The position numbers were made by a program, and so were the translations under genes. DNA of 64,000 nt from Methanothrix sp. (GTDB lineage: Archaea > Halobacteriota > Methanosarcinia > Methanotrichales > Methanotrichaceae): the NCBI GenBank assembly GCA_026394555.1, contig JAPKXZ010000075.1, positions 1-64,000 on the forward strand. The letters are read 5' to 3'. Below the pieces are notes generated by a model. The model was not told the origin of the DNA. It searched no databases and saw only the letters and a list, made by a program, of their open reading frames with translations. Below, piece by piece: positions 27,187 through 36,614 of this stretch (the first letter of the stretch is position 1; each line of letters opens with the position of its first letter).

Positions 27187-28395
27187 ATGAGAATTGCCTA
27201 CTTGAGCCTCGAGTTTCCGCCCAGGATCTTCGGCGGTCTTGGTGTGTATGTGGATGAAATATCCAGAGAAATGGTCTCCCTGGGTGAGAAAATCTCGGTC
27301 TTTACATTGGGGGACAACAGACTGGAGAGGCATCAGGACATGAATGGTGTGGAGGTGTTCAGGGAGGTTACCGTCCCGATCAGGGATGGGCTGGAGATAT
27401 TCCTTTCACCCGAGACCCTTTCCTGGGGGGAAGGCCTTTACTTCCTTTTGGACCTTTTCAGCCTAAACCAGCTAGCTGCGGCGAGACTCATGGAGAATGG
27501 GCCATTCCATCTCTGTGTGGCTCACGACTGGCTCGGCCTCCTGGGAGCCATGGCCGTTAAGAGAGAAGGTATTCCCATGATTTTCCATGTGCACGGCCTG
27601 GAGGTCGGTCGAACGGATAATCCCAATCCCCAGCTCGTAGCTCTGGAAAAGAAAGGCGCGAATGTAGCGGATCTTATCATTACCGTTTCAGAGGCCATGA
27701 AGCAGGAGCTGGTCAGCCTGGGAGTTGAGGCAAAGAAGGTTCACGTATGCTACCATGGCGTGGACGGCGCGTTTTTCGATCCCGATCGGGCTGATCCAGA
27801 GCGTCTGGCGGCTTTGCGAAAGAGATACGGCTATGCAGAGGATGATGTCATCGTGCTCTTCATGGGCCGGCTGGAACCTGTCAAAGGGATTGTACAGCTC
27901 TTTTCTGCCATTTCCTTTGTCCAGGCAAAGCATCCCAAGGTGAAGCTATTGGTCGTGGGCAAGGGAAGCCTGGAGAGCTGGGCTCTTGCAGAGGCGAAAC
28001 GGCTGGGCGGCATCACTCTGGTCACAGACTTTCTGGATGCAGAGGATAAGATGCACCATTATGCTCTGGCGGATTTATGCGTATTTCCCAGCATCTATGA
28101 GCCCTTTGGCATCGTCGCTCTCGAGGCCGCGGCCATGGGCAAGGCAGCTGTGGTGGGCGCCTCCGGCACCTCTGGTCTGGCGGAGATTGTAAAAAACCCG
28201 GGCGACGCACATCCAACGGGCGTTCATGTCAATGCTCGCGATTCCAGGGATATCGCCTGGGGCATCAATCTAGCCCTGGAGGACCTGGATCGCCTCCAAT
28301 CCTGGGGAAAGAACGCCAGGACCAGGGCCCTGGAAGAGTTCACCTGGCAGAAAGCCGCAAAGAGGACACTGGCGATTTATAAGGAAGTGGCTTGA
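27187..28395 (+). CDS. GT4 glycosyltransferase, glycogen synthase-like
   Basis: The 402-residue retaining glycosyltransferase has two Rossmann domains. The N-terminal FPPRIFGGLGVYVDEISRE contains the Gly-Gly loop. The C-terminal VLFMGRLEPVKGIVQL and FPSIYEPFGIVALEAAAMG hold the donor-binding Glu-x7-Glu. It resembles archaeal GT4 enzymes that use UDP- or ADP-glucose to make glycogen or oligosaccharides. With the GT3 enzyme upstream, this gives two glucan-type synthases in tandem. Specificity is not certain. Confidence 0.82.
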   Translation: MRIAYLSLEFPPRIFGGLGVYVDEISREMVSLGEKISVFTLGDNRLERHQDMNGVEVFREVTVPIRDGLEIFLSPETLSWGEGLYFLLDLFSLNQLAAARLMENGPFHLCVAHDWLGLLGAMAVKREGIPMIFHVHGLEVGRTDNPNPQLVALEKKGANVADLIITVSEAMKQELVSLGVEAKKVHVCYHGVDGAFFDPDRADPERLAALRKRYGYAEDDVIVLFMGRLEPVKGIVQLFSAISFVQAKHPKVKLLVVGKGSLESWALAEAKRLGGITLVTDFLDAEDKMHHYALADLCVFPSIYEPFGIVALEAAAMGKAAVVGASGTSGLAEIVKNPGDAHPTGVHVNARDSRDIAWGINLALEDLDRLQSWGKNARTRALEEFTWQKAAKRTLAIYKEVA

Positions 28396-28423
28396 CCAAA
28401 GAGGGTAAGAGGGGACGCAGACG

Positions 28424-29407
28424 ATGACGGAGTTAAGAAGACATTACTTTCTGGATGAGTACTGCATCATCGCCGCCGAGCGCAAGAAAAGGCCGTCTGA
28501 TTTCCAGATGGCAAAGACGGCCCCTGGAGACGAAACCGCATGCCCATTTTGTCCGGGAAACGAGAAGATGACTCCCCTCGCTGTTGCAGTTTACACTGAG
28601 CAAGGTGTATCATCCGATGGCCTGGAGAGGAATACCGGCTGGCTTTTGCGTGTCTTTCCCAATGTTTTCGCAGCCATGGTCCCATGCCCTGCGCCCGCCA
28701 CGACAGAATGGATGGCTCTGCCTGGGCAGGGCTTTCACGAGGTGATTGTAGACAGTCCCCTGCACAGAGAAAATCCAGCTGACTATGCAAAGGAGCACAT
28801 GGAAAAGCTCATCCAGGTCTACCGGGATCGCTATGTCCACTACTGCAGCAACAGCCTTGTGAAATATGTATCTATCTTCAAGAATTGGGGCAAGGAGGCG
28901 GGAGCATCATTATCGCACAGCCATTCTCAGCTCATCACCCTTCCCATTCTTCCGCCTCTGATTAAAAGAGAACTGGATGTCATCAGCCATGCTTCGCGTT
29001 GTCCGTTCTGCAATATCGTAGCGCAAGAGATGAAGTCATGCCGGCTCATCGAGGAGAACGAGAACTGGATTCTAATTGCACCCTTCTATTCTCAGGCACC
29101 CTATGAGACCTGGATCTTGCCCAAGAGGCATTTTGCCAACCTGGGAGAGATGCATGAAGCTGAAGGCAAGAGCCTGGCTGCTCTATTAAAGCGGGCCCTG
29201 GGGAGCATGCGATCCGTCTTGAACGATCCGTCCTATAACTGCATGATCTTCCAGCTTCCTATCGGCTACCACATCAATATCAGAATTCAACCGGCCATTT
29301 CCAAAATCGCGGGCTTTGAGAGGGGCACAGGAATGTACATCAACTCCATTGCCCCGGAGCAGGCCGCCGAGGAATTTAGGCATAAGCTAAAAGCGGCGAA
29401 AGGTTAA
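28424..29407 (+). CDS. galT: Galactose-1-phosphate uridylyltransferase-like protein
   Basis: This 327-residue HIT-superfamily nucleotidyltransferase has a zinc site CPFCPGN near residue 40, a second CPFCNIV pair, and the catalytic HSHSQ motif near 165 where the second His carries the nucleotidyl group. It should exchange UMP or AMP between a sugar 1-phosphate and a nucleotide sugar, feeding the neighbouring glycosyltransferases or returning glucose 1-phosphate. Whether galactose is the true substrate is unknown, and an ADP-glucose phosphorylase-like role is possible. Confidence 0.8.
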   Translation: MTELRRHYFLDEYCIIAAERKKRPSDFQMAKTAPGDETACPFCPGNEKMTPLAVAVYTEQGVSSDGLERNTGWLLRVFPNVFAAMVPCPAPATTEWMALPGQGFHEVIVDSPLHRENPADYAKEHMEKLIQVYRDRYVHYCSNSLVKYVSIFKNWGKEAGASLSHSHSQLITLPILPPLIKRELDVISHASRCPFCNIVAQEMKSCRLIEENENWILIAPFYSQAPYETWILPKRHFANLGEMHEAEGKSLAALLKRALGSMRSVLNDPSYNCMIFQLPIGYHINIRIQPAISKIAGFERGTGMYINSIAPEQAAEEFRHKLKAAKG

Positions 29408-29533
29408 TCAATTATCCGGCTATAGATAATGAGAATTTGATTATTTCATTCCTAACGTATTCCATAAAGCGTATCGTACCGATAAAAGATCAATAACCAT
29501 TAGCTGCAAGGCAAGACAATACCCGGTGAATAG

Positions 29534-30709
29534 ATGCGAATTGCAATGCTCTCTTGGGAGAGCTTATACTCAATAAAGGTCGGTGGGGTGGCCCCCCACG
29601 TCTCAGAGATCTCGGAAGCGCTGGCCAGAAGGGGCCATGAAGTACATATCATTACGCGCCGAGGCGATTTTGAGTCCTACGACAAGATCAACGGCGTGCA
29701 TTACCAGAGGGCCGATGTAGACGGCTCTGGAGATGTCCTCTCTCAGATGAACCGCATGTGTGATGCACTTTACGATCGCTTCGGGGCAGTGCAAAATCTC
29801 TTTGGCAAATTCGATATAGTGCATGGCCATGATTGGCATCCGGTGCCCGCTTTGACCCGTATAAAGGAGCACTTTGGCTTGCCCTTCCTTCTGACCATGC
29901 ATAGCTCAGAATGGGGCAGGAATGGAAACCACTTTGGTCACGGTATATCCCAGGAGGTCTCCCATCGAGAGTGGCTGGGCTGCTATGAGGCCAGCAAGGT
30001 GATTGTGACCACCAGGCGCATGCAAGACGAGTTGATGTGGATCTACAGCCTGCCTGGAGACAAGATCAGCATTATACCAAACGGCATCATTATGGGGAAG
30101 ATGAGAAAGGGGCTGGACGCCGGCCGGGTCAAGGAGAAGTACGCCATTCACCCCCTGGCTCCGATGGTGCTCTTCTGCGGCAGGATGAGTATTCAGAAGG
30201 GACCGGACCTGTTGGTAGAGGCTGTGCCTCGTATCTTGAGAAACAGATCCGATGCCCGTTTTGTCTTCATGGGGGAGGGTGGCATGAGGCAGGACTGCGA
30301 GAGAAGAGCTCGCGAGCTTTGCGTAGCGGATGCCTGCCGATTCCTGGGATACACCTCCAGCGCCGAGAAAGAGGAGCTGGTCAATGCCTGCGATCTCATG
30401 TGCGTTCCCAGCAGAAACGAGCCTTTCGGCGTTGTGGTCCTGGAGGCCTGGGATGCCTGCAAACCGGTAGTTGCGACGGAGGCGGTGAGCATAATTAATA
30501 ACTTCGAGGACGGCCTCCTGGCCTATATTCAGCCGGAGTCCATCGCCTGGTGCATAAACCGGCTGCTGGCCAATCCCGAGGAGATGATGAAGCTGGCAAG
30601 GGCAGGATGCAGCCGGATTGATGCCGAGTTTAGCTGGGATCGCATCGCCAAGAGGACGGAAGACGTCTATGAAGAGGCGAGAAAACAGATCCAACCGAAA
30701 GGTTCTTGA
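29534..30709 (+). CDS. GT4 glycosyltransferase
   Basis: This 391-residue GT4 enzyme starts MRIAMLSWESLYSIKVGGVA with the glycine loop. VLFCGRMSIQKGPDLLVEA and CVPSRNEPFGVVVLEAWDAC form the donor site. It is close in layout to starch/glycogen synthases and trehalose-type synthases. It is separated from galT by 126 bp, so it may have its own promoter, and is followed by tRNA-Thr. The acceptor is unknown. Confidence 0.82.
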   Translation: MRIAMLSWESLYSIKVGGVAPHVSEISEALARRGHEVHIITRRGDFESYDKINGVHYQRADVDGSGDVLSQMNRMCDALYDRFGAVQNLFGKFDIVHGHDWHPVPALTRIKEHFGLPFLLTMHSSEWGRNGNHFGHGISQEVSHREWLGCYEASKVIVTTRRMQDELMWIYSLPGDKISIIPNGIIMGKMRKGLDAGRVKEKYAIHPLAPMVLFCGRMSIQKGPDLLVEAVPRILRNRSDARFVFMGEGGMRQDCERRARELCVADACRFLGYTSSAEKEELVNACDLMCVPSRNEPFGVVVLEAWDACKPVVATEAVSIINNFEDGLLAYIQPESIAWCINRLLANPEEMMKLARAGCSRIDAEFSWDRIAKRTEDVYEEARKQIQPKGS

Positions 30710-30737
30710 AGGGTGAGTAGCACAAGGGGCTCTTGGC

Positions 30738-30811
30738 GCCTCGATAGCTTAGCCCGGTATAGCGCGTCCTTGGTAAGGACGAGGTCGCGGGTTCGAATCC
30801 CGTCCGAGGCT
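30738..30811 (+). tRNA. tRNA-Thr (GGT)
   Basis: Anticodon stem CGTCC/GGACG with loop TTGGTAA gives anticodon GGT. The T-arm is GCGGG-TTCGAAT-CCCGT. The acceptor GCCTCGA/CCGAGGC pairs except at position 7-66 (A opposite C). No intron; CCA is not encoded. It overlaps no gene. Confidence 0.93.
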
Positions 30812-30865
30812 TCAATTTTTTGTTTCCATCTATTTTAGGCAAAAACCTAGTGTTGAGGTGAGTTA

Positions 30866-31291
30866 TTGGATAAGAAAAGCATATTGATTATCGACGACGA
30901 TAGAGGCATACTCGACGGCTTTAAGCTTCTCTTGGAGAGGAAGGGTTACCTAATAGATACGGCTGAGACCGGCAGTGAAGCCATAGAAAAGGTACGCAGC
31001 AAATATTTTAACCTGGCATTAATTGATATCAGGCTTCCTGATATAGATGGTACCGCCCTTCTCTCGGAATTTCGCGAGCTTAACCCGGAGATGAAAAAGA
31101 TCATCATCACAGGTTATTCCACTCGAGAAAACGCCATTGAATCCCTTAATCAAGGAGCAAACGCATATTTAGAAAAGCCGGTGACTCCAGGAAAATTGCT
31201 GGAATTTGTGGCAAAAAAATTGGCGGAACAGGAATATGAGATCAAGTATCATGAGGATATTGTGAATAATTTGCTCCAATCTCGCAAGTAA
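30866..31291 (+). CDS. Response regulator, receiver domain only
   Basis: The product has 141 residues: a CheY-type receiver with acidic pocket IIDDD, phospho-acceptor Asp54 in ALIDIRLPD, Thr in IITGYS and Lys in YLEKPVTP, followed by a short helical tail without an output domain. It probably starts at TTG 30866, which follows GAGGTGAG. The convergent gene downstream encodes a histidine kinase, so the two are likely partners. Confidence 0.88.
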   Translation: MDKKSILIIDDDRGILDGFKLLLERKGYLIDTAETGSEAIEKVRSKYFNLALIDIRLPDIDGTALLSEFRELNPEMKKIIITGYSTRENAIESLNQGANAYLEKPVTPGKLLEFVAKKLAEQEYEIKYHEDIVNNLLQSRK

Positions 31292-31319
31292 ATTTATTTT
31301 TTATAATTCGACATGGTGA

Positions 31320-32283
31320 TCATTGTCCTATGGCTATAGGTATTTTTATCTCGGCGATTGTGCCCCTACATTTCTCGCTCACGATTCGGATATCGCCATC
31401 CATGGCCTCCAATAGGCGTTTGCAGACGGCAAGACCCATACCCATACCTTTGGCTTTGGTGGTAATGAGAGGATGGAAGATTTTGTTTTTGACCTCCAAT
31501 GGTATGCCTGGACCGGTGTCCTTAATGGCCAAGATAACATCTTTCTCTGTAGAGGACATAGAGAAATTCAGCATGCCTCCCTCCGGCATGGCCTGAATGG
31601 CATTGGAAATGATATTGATGAGAACACGTACGATCATGATCGGATCGCCCCTCACAGTTATGCTCTCCTCCATTTCTATTCTAATCTCAATGTTTTCCGG
31701 AATATTCATGCTGGCGAGAGTATCACTGATAATCGTTGGCAAGCATAAATCCATCATATCCGGATTTAAAGGCCGAGAATAGTCCAGCAGATTGCAGACG
31801 ATCTTGTTCATGTACAGCGACTGTTTTTCTATGGCTACCAAATCGGATATGAGGCCTAGCTTATCAAGATTTGCCTCTGCCAACGATTCTTCAACCTTGC
31901 GCCTGGCCAGGTATGCGGTGTTCACTATGGCCTGCAGTGGATTTCGCAGATCATGGCCGATCATAACCGCCGTCTCACCAATCGCTGCCATGCGCTCCTT
32001 GTCTCTAAGCTGTCGGCTTCTCTCCTCTAACTGGGCTTTCAACCGACTCTCACATCTGAATCGCTCCTTTTTTGTCCTCACCTCATCAACTATATCAGCA
32101 AAAGCCTTCAGCAAGGCGTCCGTACACTGATAATTGATTCGAGACAGCTTGACTTGTATCCAGATATTTGACCCATTTTTTTGCATAAAATGCAGTTTTT
32201 TTTGGTGGCGGCTTTTCCTTTTCAGAAAAATGGTCAATATGGAGATCCTCCTCGCCCTGGCATACTGGGATGTCAACAGGCAT
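31320..32283 (-). pseudogene. Sensor histidine kinase, 5' end frameshifted in an A-run
   Basis: The intact frame (31320 to about 32196) encodes the end of a PAS domain (HFMQKNGSNIWIQVKL), a coiled linker, a HisKA-type helix with phospho-acceptor IGHDLRNPLQ and a HATPase domain (NIISNAIQAM, DTGPGI). Upstream, a second frame (ATG at 32283, MPVDIPVCQGEEDLHIDHF) encodes the preceding PAS segment. The two join perfectly if one A is removed from the eight-A run at about 32196-32203. The kinase may thus be inactivated, slippage-controlled or mis-assembled. Even the joined protein starts inside a PAS fold, so more of the 5' end may be lost. Confidence 0.7.
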
Positions 32284-32318
32284 AATATGACAACACAACA
32301 AACAATATTTAGATGTTA

Positions 32319-34157
32319 CTACAATTGCACTTTATCCCAGGCGCGCAGCACCTCCGCCACCGACCAGGCCTGAGAGATACAGCCGCCCGGACGCTGGGGG
32401 CAGTCGCCGTCAAAGACCTCGGGGATTGTGTTAATTCCGCCGGCATGCATGGTTATCAAGGGCTTAAGAAGCTCTCTGGCCTTTGCCAGGACCGGTCCAA
32501 ATCTGCCGTTCACAGAGAGCAGAGCATCAATGTACGGCCCCATGAGCCAGGGCCAGACGGTGCCCTGATGATAGGCTCCATCCCGGCGACATGGGTCACC
32601 CTCGTATCTGCCTCTATAGCGCGGATCGCGAGGGGAGAGAGTTCTTAGTCCGTAAGGCGTGAGCAATTCCCTTGTTACAACATCAAGAATGCTCTTTCTC
32701 ATAACCAGAGGCAGCAGATCGGAAATTCCTGCCGCGATAATCTGGTTGGGCCGGATAGATGCATCCTCATGGTCAATTACATCAAAAAGGCAGCCGCTCT
32801 CACTATTCCAAAACCTCTGGTAGCTCTGGCGTACCCTTTCGGCCAGCTCTGTAAACCCCGGATCTGATTTGTCTAAAGCCTCGCATAGCTTCTGCATATC
32901 TCTCAAGGCAGAATACCAGAGGGCATTTATCTCGCAGCATTTTCCGGCTCGCGATGTCACCGGCCGGCCATCCAGGCGAGCATCCATCCAGGTGAGCGCG
33001 GGCCCGGATACGATAAGGCCATCCTCGCCCCCTCCAAAGTCCTCTCCCTGCCGAGAATAGCGACGAAATACCTCTAGTAGCCTGGGCCAGAGCTCTCCGA
33101 CAAACTCCCGGTCTTTAGAATATTCAAAATAGCTGCCCACAGCCCGAACAAACCACAATGATGCGTCCACGGTATTGTAAGAGCCGGCACCCAGGTCGTT
33201 GGGCAAGACGCCGTCTTTCATGGCGGAGGCGAAGGATTTCAGGACCTGCCTGGCATCCAGAAAGCGCCCTGTAGAGAGCAAGAGTCCAGGCAGGGAGATC
33301 ATGGCGTCCCTACCCCAATCATCAAACCAGTGGTATCCGGCGATAAGGCTCTTGCCTTGCCCCCTTTTCACCAGGAAGGCGTCTGCGGCCCTTGCCAGAT
33401 CCGGTAAGGGAGCGGTCAGCTTTTCCAGACGCTCCATTTCTTTTTTTTGCTCTGCCCTCCAGTCCGGCATGCTGGTCCTCCCGGTAGAAGCAGCAATGGC
33501 AAAGGCGGCATCTCCTGAGAGATCGATCTCGAAATGGCCCGGCGTGAAGAGGTCCTCCTTCCAGGCTAAGCCCCGCAATCGCTCCTCTTGGTACTCGAAG
33601 TTATGGTAAATCGTCTCCTGCGGCACATAGGCTGCCCCGTCTGAGGAGAGCGTGAGGCAAATGTCCGGGTGAAGACGTGATCGGAGAATCGTTCCCGCAC
33701 CAAGAGGCTCCTGGCTCAGGGGCGGCAGAGGGGATGCAGCGTGAAAGCTCCTGCTGTGCACCAGGGGAACGATGGCAAACGTTCCCTGCCCATTTTTAAT
33801 TTTGTAGCTGATGATCGTAGTATTCTCACCACGGATCATGAAGACGGTCTTATCGATGCGAGAACTGCCGATCTTATAGCAAAATCGCGGGAAGGGGTCG
33901 GAACGAAACTCCTGCAGGTATTTGAATCCCTGGGGATGGATCACACCGGGATATTGATGATTGGCCAGAGAGATGCCTGCTATCTCTTCGTCCAGGGAGC
34001 TGAGCAAAAGCCGGCGGTCTGCGGGAGGCTCCAGCGCCGCCACAAGAAGGCCGTGATAGGCCCGCGTGTTGCTGCCTACTATGGTGGCGGAGGCATAGCC
34101 GCCTAAACCGTTGGCCAGCAGCCACTCCCGGCCCGCGCCCTCTTCATAGTTCATCAT
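32319..34157 (-). CDS. Glycogen debranching enzyme (amylo-alpha-1,6-glucosidase)
   Basis: This is a 612-residue archaeal-type GDE. The N-terminal domain starts EWLLANGLGGYASATIVGSN; the (alpha/alpha)6 catalytic domain (GH133-like) carries WFDDWGRDAMISLPG and the C-terminal YHQGTVWPWLMGPYID with its acidic residues. It removes alpha-1,6 branches from glycogen. Its start overlaps the stop of the GH57 gene upstream (ATGA), so both are made together as a glycogen-breakdown pair. Confidence 0.9.
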   Translation of the reverse strand: MMNYEEGAGREWLLANGLGGYASATIVGSNTRAYHGLLVAALEPPADRRLLLSSLDEEIAGISLANHQYPGVIHPQGFKYLQEFRSDPFPRFCYKIGSSRIDKTVFMIRGENTTIISYKIKNGQGTFAIVPLVHSRSFHAASPLPPLSQEPLGAGTILRSRLHPDICLTLSSDGAAYVPQETIYHNFEYQEERLRGLAWKEDLFTPGHFEIDLSGDAAFAIAASTGRTSMPDWRAEQKKEMERLEKLTAPLPDLARAADAFLVKRGQGKSLIAGYHWFDDWGRDAMISLPGLLLSTGRFLDARQVLKSFASAMKDGVLPNDLGAGSYNTVDASLWFVRAVGSYFEYSKDREFVGELWPRLLEVFRRYSRQGEDFGGGEDGLIVSGPALTWMDARLDGRPVTSRAGKCCEINALWYSALRDMQKLCEALDKSDPGFTELAERVRQSYQRFWNSESGCLFDVIDHEDASIRPNQIIAAGISDLLPLVMRKSILDVVTRELLTPYGLRTLSPRDPRYRGRYEGDPCRRDGAYHQGTVWPWLMGPYIDALLSVNGRFGPVLAKARELLKPLITMHAGGINTIPEVFDGDCPQRPGGCISQAWSVAEVLRAWDKVQL

Positions 34158-35650
34158 TTAGCCCCCAAGAGGACGCCGTCCACTGCTTTCAATAAGCCTT
34201 TTCGCAGTCTCTCCCCCTTGATGCTCTTCAATTTGGCCAAACGCTCGGCAAGAGACGCATCTGCGAGGCTGGTCGCTGCCCAGAGGGCCAGATCCCCCCG
34301 GCTATTATGATATAGCAGTGATTCGATAGATACGGTTTTTAAAATATTTTGCAGGCCGGCTAAGCTCCAGGCGACCTCTCCCGTGAACTGATCCGTGTCT
34401 GTGGCAAAACGGAAGGGTGAATCGGCCAGGTGGGTCTTCTTCTTAAGACGGTAGTGCAGGTCACATAGAACGCTGAAGTAAGTGACCGAGGCATCATAAG
34501 GAATGCCGTAAGGGCTGAAGTAGCTGTGCACCTCTCCCGGGCCCCCGCCATGAGTGAAAATGTAATAGAGATGATCAGATAAGAGAAGCGTCCTCCAAAT
34601 CTGCAGAAGCTCTGGGTCCCGGCTCTCTTTGACCGGCGCTTCCAGTCGCTTTTGGTAGATGAAGCAGGCCTGCTGCAAGGCATTTCCCAGCCAGCAGCTC
34701 GTATCCCTCTCCAGGTCCGCCCAGGAGACATAATTTGGCACGGATAGCTCTCTTTCTGGAGGAGTGTCGCGGGCGATCTCGGCAGGCGTGGCAAACCGGA
34801 GGTTCTCATGCCGGAGAACCTCTTTTGGCAGAACGCGCAGGAACTCGAAGATGCCCGTGTCCGCCCACTGATGCTCGCCAAAGGTCTCATAGTCGCAGAA
34901 GATGTTTATGCACTGGCCGGGGGTAGCGGCGAGCCAGCCGGCATACTTGTCGGCAGTGAGGGGGTACTCTTCCCAGCTACGCGAGGAGAAGCGAAAGCCG
35001 ATGTCGTCTGTGAGCTTGAAGTTACGAAGCAGCAAAGAGATGCCGGTTTGGGGGGGCCGGTAAACGTAATTGGGGTCGGCCACCACGCCCTCGGTGAAGA
35101 CGGTCCTGTATCCCATGCATTCGACCATTCCCGCAATCTCGTCATTGTAAATCAGCTCCGTATTCTCGAAGGTAGTAGGATGGAGCCCAAAAATGTCCCA
35201 GATAAGCTCCTTATGCATCTTGACCTGCTCGAAAAATTCAGATTTATCCTCGTAGAGGCTGGCCAAAGAGTGATAGTAGGTCTGCCCCATCACCTCCACT
35301 CCGCCCGTCTCCACCAGCTTGACAAAGGAGTCCAAAACCTCGGGACGGTAGGCACGGCACTGCTCCAGGAAGACGCCTGAGAAGCTGTAAGCGACCTTAA
35401 AAGGCCTGTCCGATCCCTCATGCTTTCTAATGCACTCCAAGATCACCTCGTTGGCAGGCAGATAGCATTTGTCGGATACGCGCTCAAAGATCCTCCTATT
35501 CTCAGAATCATCGAAATAAAACTCTCGCAAATTGGGCACAGCCTCCCTCAGGGAGAAATTGTCCCAGAAGAAATTTTTCTTGAGCCGCAGCGGCTGGTGG
35601 ACCTCAAAGCATAGGGATACAAGGGTCATGTTTTCCATATCCTGCTGCAA
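34154..35650 (-). CDS. GH57 family alpha-amylase/glucanotransferase
   Basis: This 498-residue protein of glycoside hydrolase family 57 shows, in order, CFEVHQPLRL (the family His), GQTYYHSLASLY, VFTEGVVAD with the likely nucleophile Glu, and IFCDYETFGEHQW with the acid/base Asp region. It cleaves or rearranges alpha-1,4-glucan in the cytoplasm. It heads the two-gene operon with the debranching enzyme. Confidence 0.9.
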   Translation of the reverse strand: MQQDMENMTLVSLCFEVHQPLRLKKNFFWDNFSLREAVPNLREFYFDDSENRRIFERVSDKCYLPANEVILECIRKHEGSDRPFKVAYSFSGVFLEQCRAYRPEVLDSFVKLVETGGVEVMGQTYYHSLASLYEDKSEFFEQVKMHKELIWDIFGLHPTTFENTELIYNDEIAGMVECMGYRTVFTEGVVADPNYVYRPPQTGISLLLRNFKLTDDIGFRFSSRSWEEYPLTADKYAGWLAATPGQCINIFCDYETFGEHQWADTGIFEFLRVLPKEVLRHENLRFATPAEIARDTPPERELSVPNYVSWADLERDTSCWLGNALQQACFIYQKRLEAPVKESRDPELLQIWRTLLLSDHLYYIFTHGGGPGEVHSYFSPYGIPYDASVTYFSVLCDLHYRLKKKTHLADSPFRFATDTDQFTGEVAWSLAGLQNILKTVSIESLLYHNSRGDLALWAATSLADASLAERLAKLKSIKGERLRKGLLKAVDGVLLGAK

Positions 35651-35754
35651 AATATTTACATCCTTCGCGCGGCCTTCTCAATTATCCTCAAATGAGCAAA
35701 AGGTATAAATTCTAGAATTGATTTCTTACGTGCTTCCAGTGGGGGAATTAGTGA

Positions 35755-36027
35755 ATGGTATTTGGAATGACAATGATCAAAGTTAGCTCTGGCCAGGAAA
35801 GATCGGTTTATGCCCGTCTGCAAAAGAGGCCGGAAGTAAGGGACGTCTATCGTCTCTTTGGAGAGTATAGCTTCTTTTTAGTTATGCAGGCAGAAGAGAG
35901 AAATGGACTCTCCCGAATGCTCAGCGAGATAAAAGCACGTGAGAATGTAATCAAGACCGGACCCTTCCTTCTCAGCGCAGAAGAGGGCGGCCCAACGATG
36001 GGCAGAGCAGATTTCGTCTTTGGGTGA
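35755..36027 (+). CDS. Lrp/AsnC effector-domain (RAM-like) protein
   Basis: The product has 90 residues. The pattern resembles a stand-alone AsnC ligand-binding domain: TMIKVSSGQERSVYARLQ, VRDVYRLFGEYSFFLVMQAE and VIKTGPFLLSAEE. There is no helix-turn-helix, so it may sense a small molecule and act with other proteins. It stands alone, and the 160 bp after it hold no gene I can support. Confidence 0.65.
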   Translation: MVFGMTMIKVSSGQERSVYARLQKRPEVRDVYRLFGEYSFFLVMQAEERNGLSRMLSEIKARENVIKTGPFLLSAEEGGPTMGRADFVFG

Positions 36028-36191
36028 AATCATCAGGTCCCTCGCTGTTTCTAGTATAGCGGGGCCGAAATAAAATCTTTGGCTCTTCGCGATTTATCAT
36101 CGAGATACGGTTATTGACCGCAGCGACTCGCAATTTTCCTTATTATCGTCTCCGTCCGTTCGTCCTCTCTGCGCTCTGTGACTCTCTGGTT

Positions 36192-36614
36192 TTATTCCGT
36201 AGAGCAGCTCGGCTCCAGCAGAGGCGCAAACTTGGTGCCGTAGTAGATTATGCCCTTGTCACCCTCTTTTCCCAGAATGCGAAATACAGGCCGAACGCGC
36301 ATGCCGATTTTCACACCCGCTGAGCTGGAGACGATCTGACCGGTAATCTTGGGCCCCTCATCCAGTTGGATGATGGCCAGGTTATAGGGCGTCAGCCTCT
36401 CGAAGTCCTCGGTGGCAGTATAGATGGTAGTATAGGTGATGACACTGCCCGTTCCCTTGAAGGTGTAATCCTCTAAATGTGCCCCGCGACGGCAGTTAGG
36501 GCAGAGGTTTCTGGGTGGGAAGAAGTATTCATTGCAACAAGTGCAGTGTGTCCCGGAAAGATTGTATCTTTGCGGTATGCTTCTCCAGAATCTGGGTGCT
36601 TGGTTTGTCATCAT
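36192..36614 (-). CDS. DUF35 OB-fold/zinc-ribbon acyl-CoA carrier protein
   Basis: The 140 residues comprise an N-terminal zinc ribbon (CTCCNEYFFPPRNLCPNCRR, four cysteines) and an OB-fold. In archaea this protein bridges acetoacetyl-CoA thiolase and HMG-CoA synthase and channels acetoacetyl-CoA between them. The gene lies directly next to both (its start touches the thiolase stop), exactly as expected for the mevalonate entry complex. Confidence 0.9.
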   Translation of the reverse strand: MMTNQAPRFWRSIPQRYNLSGTHCTCCNEYFFPPRNLCPNCRRGAHLEDYTFKGTGSVITYTTIYTATEDFERLTPYNLAIIQLDEGPKITGQIVSSSAGVKIGMRVRPVFRILGKEGDKGIIYYGTKFAPLLEPSCSTE

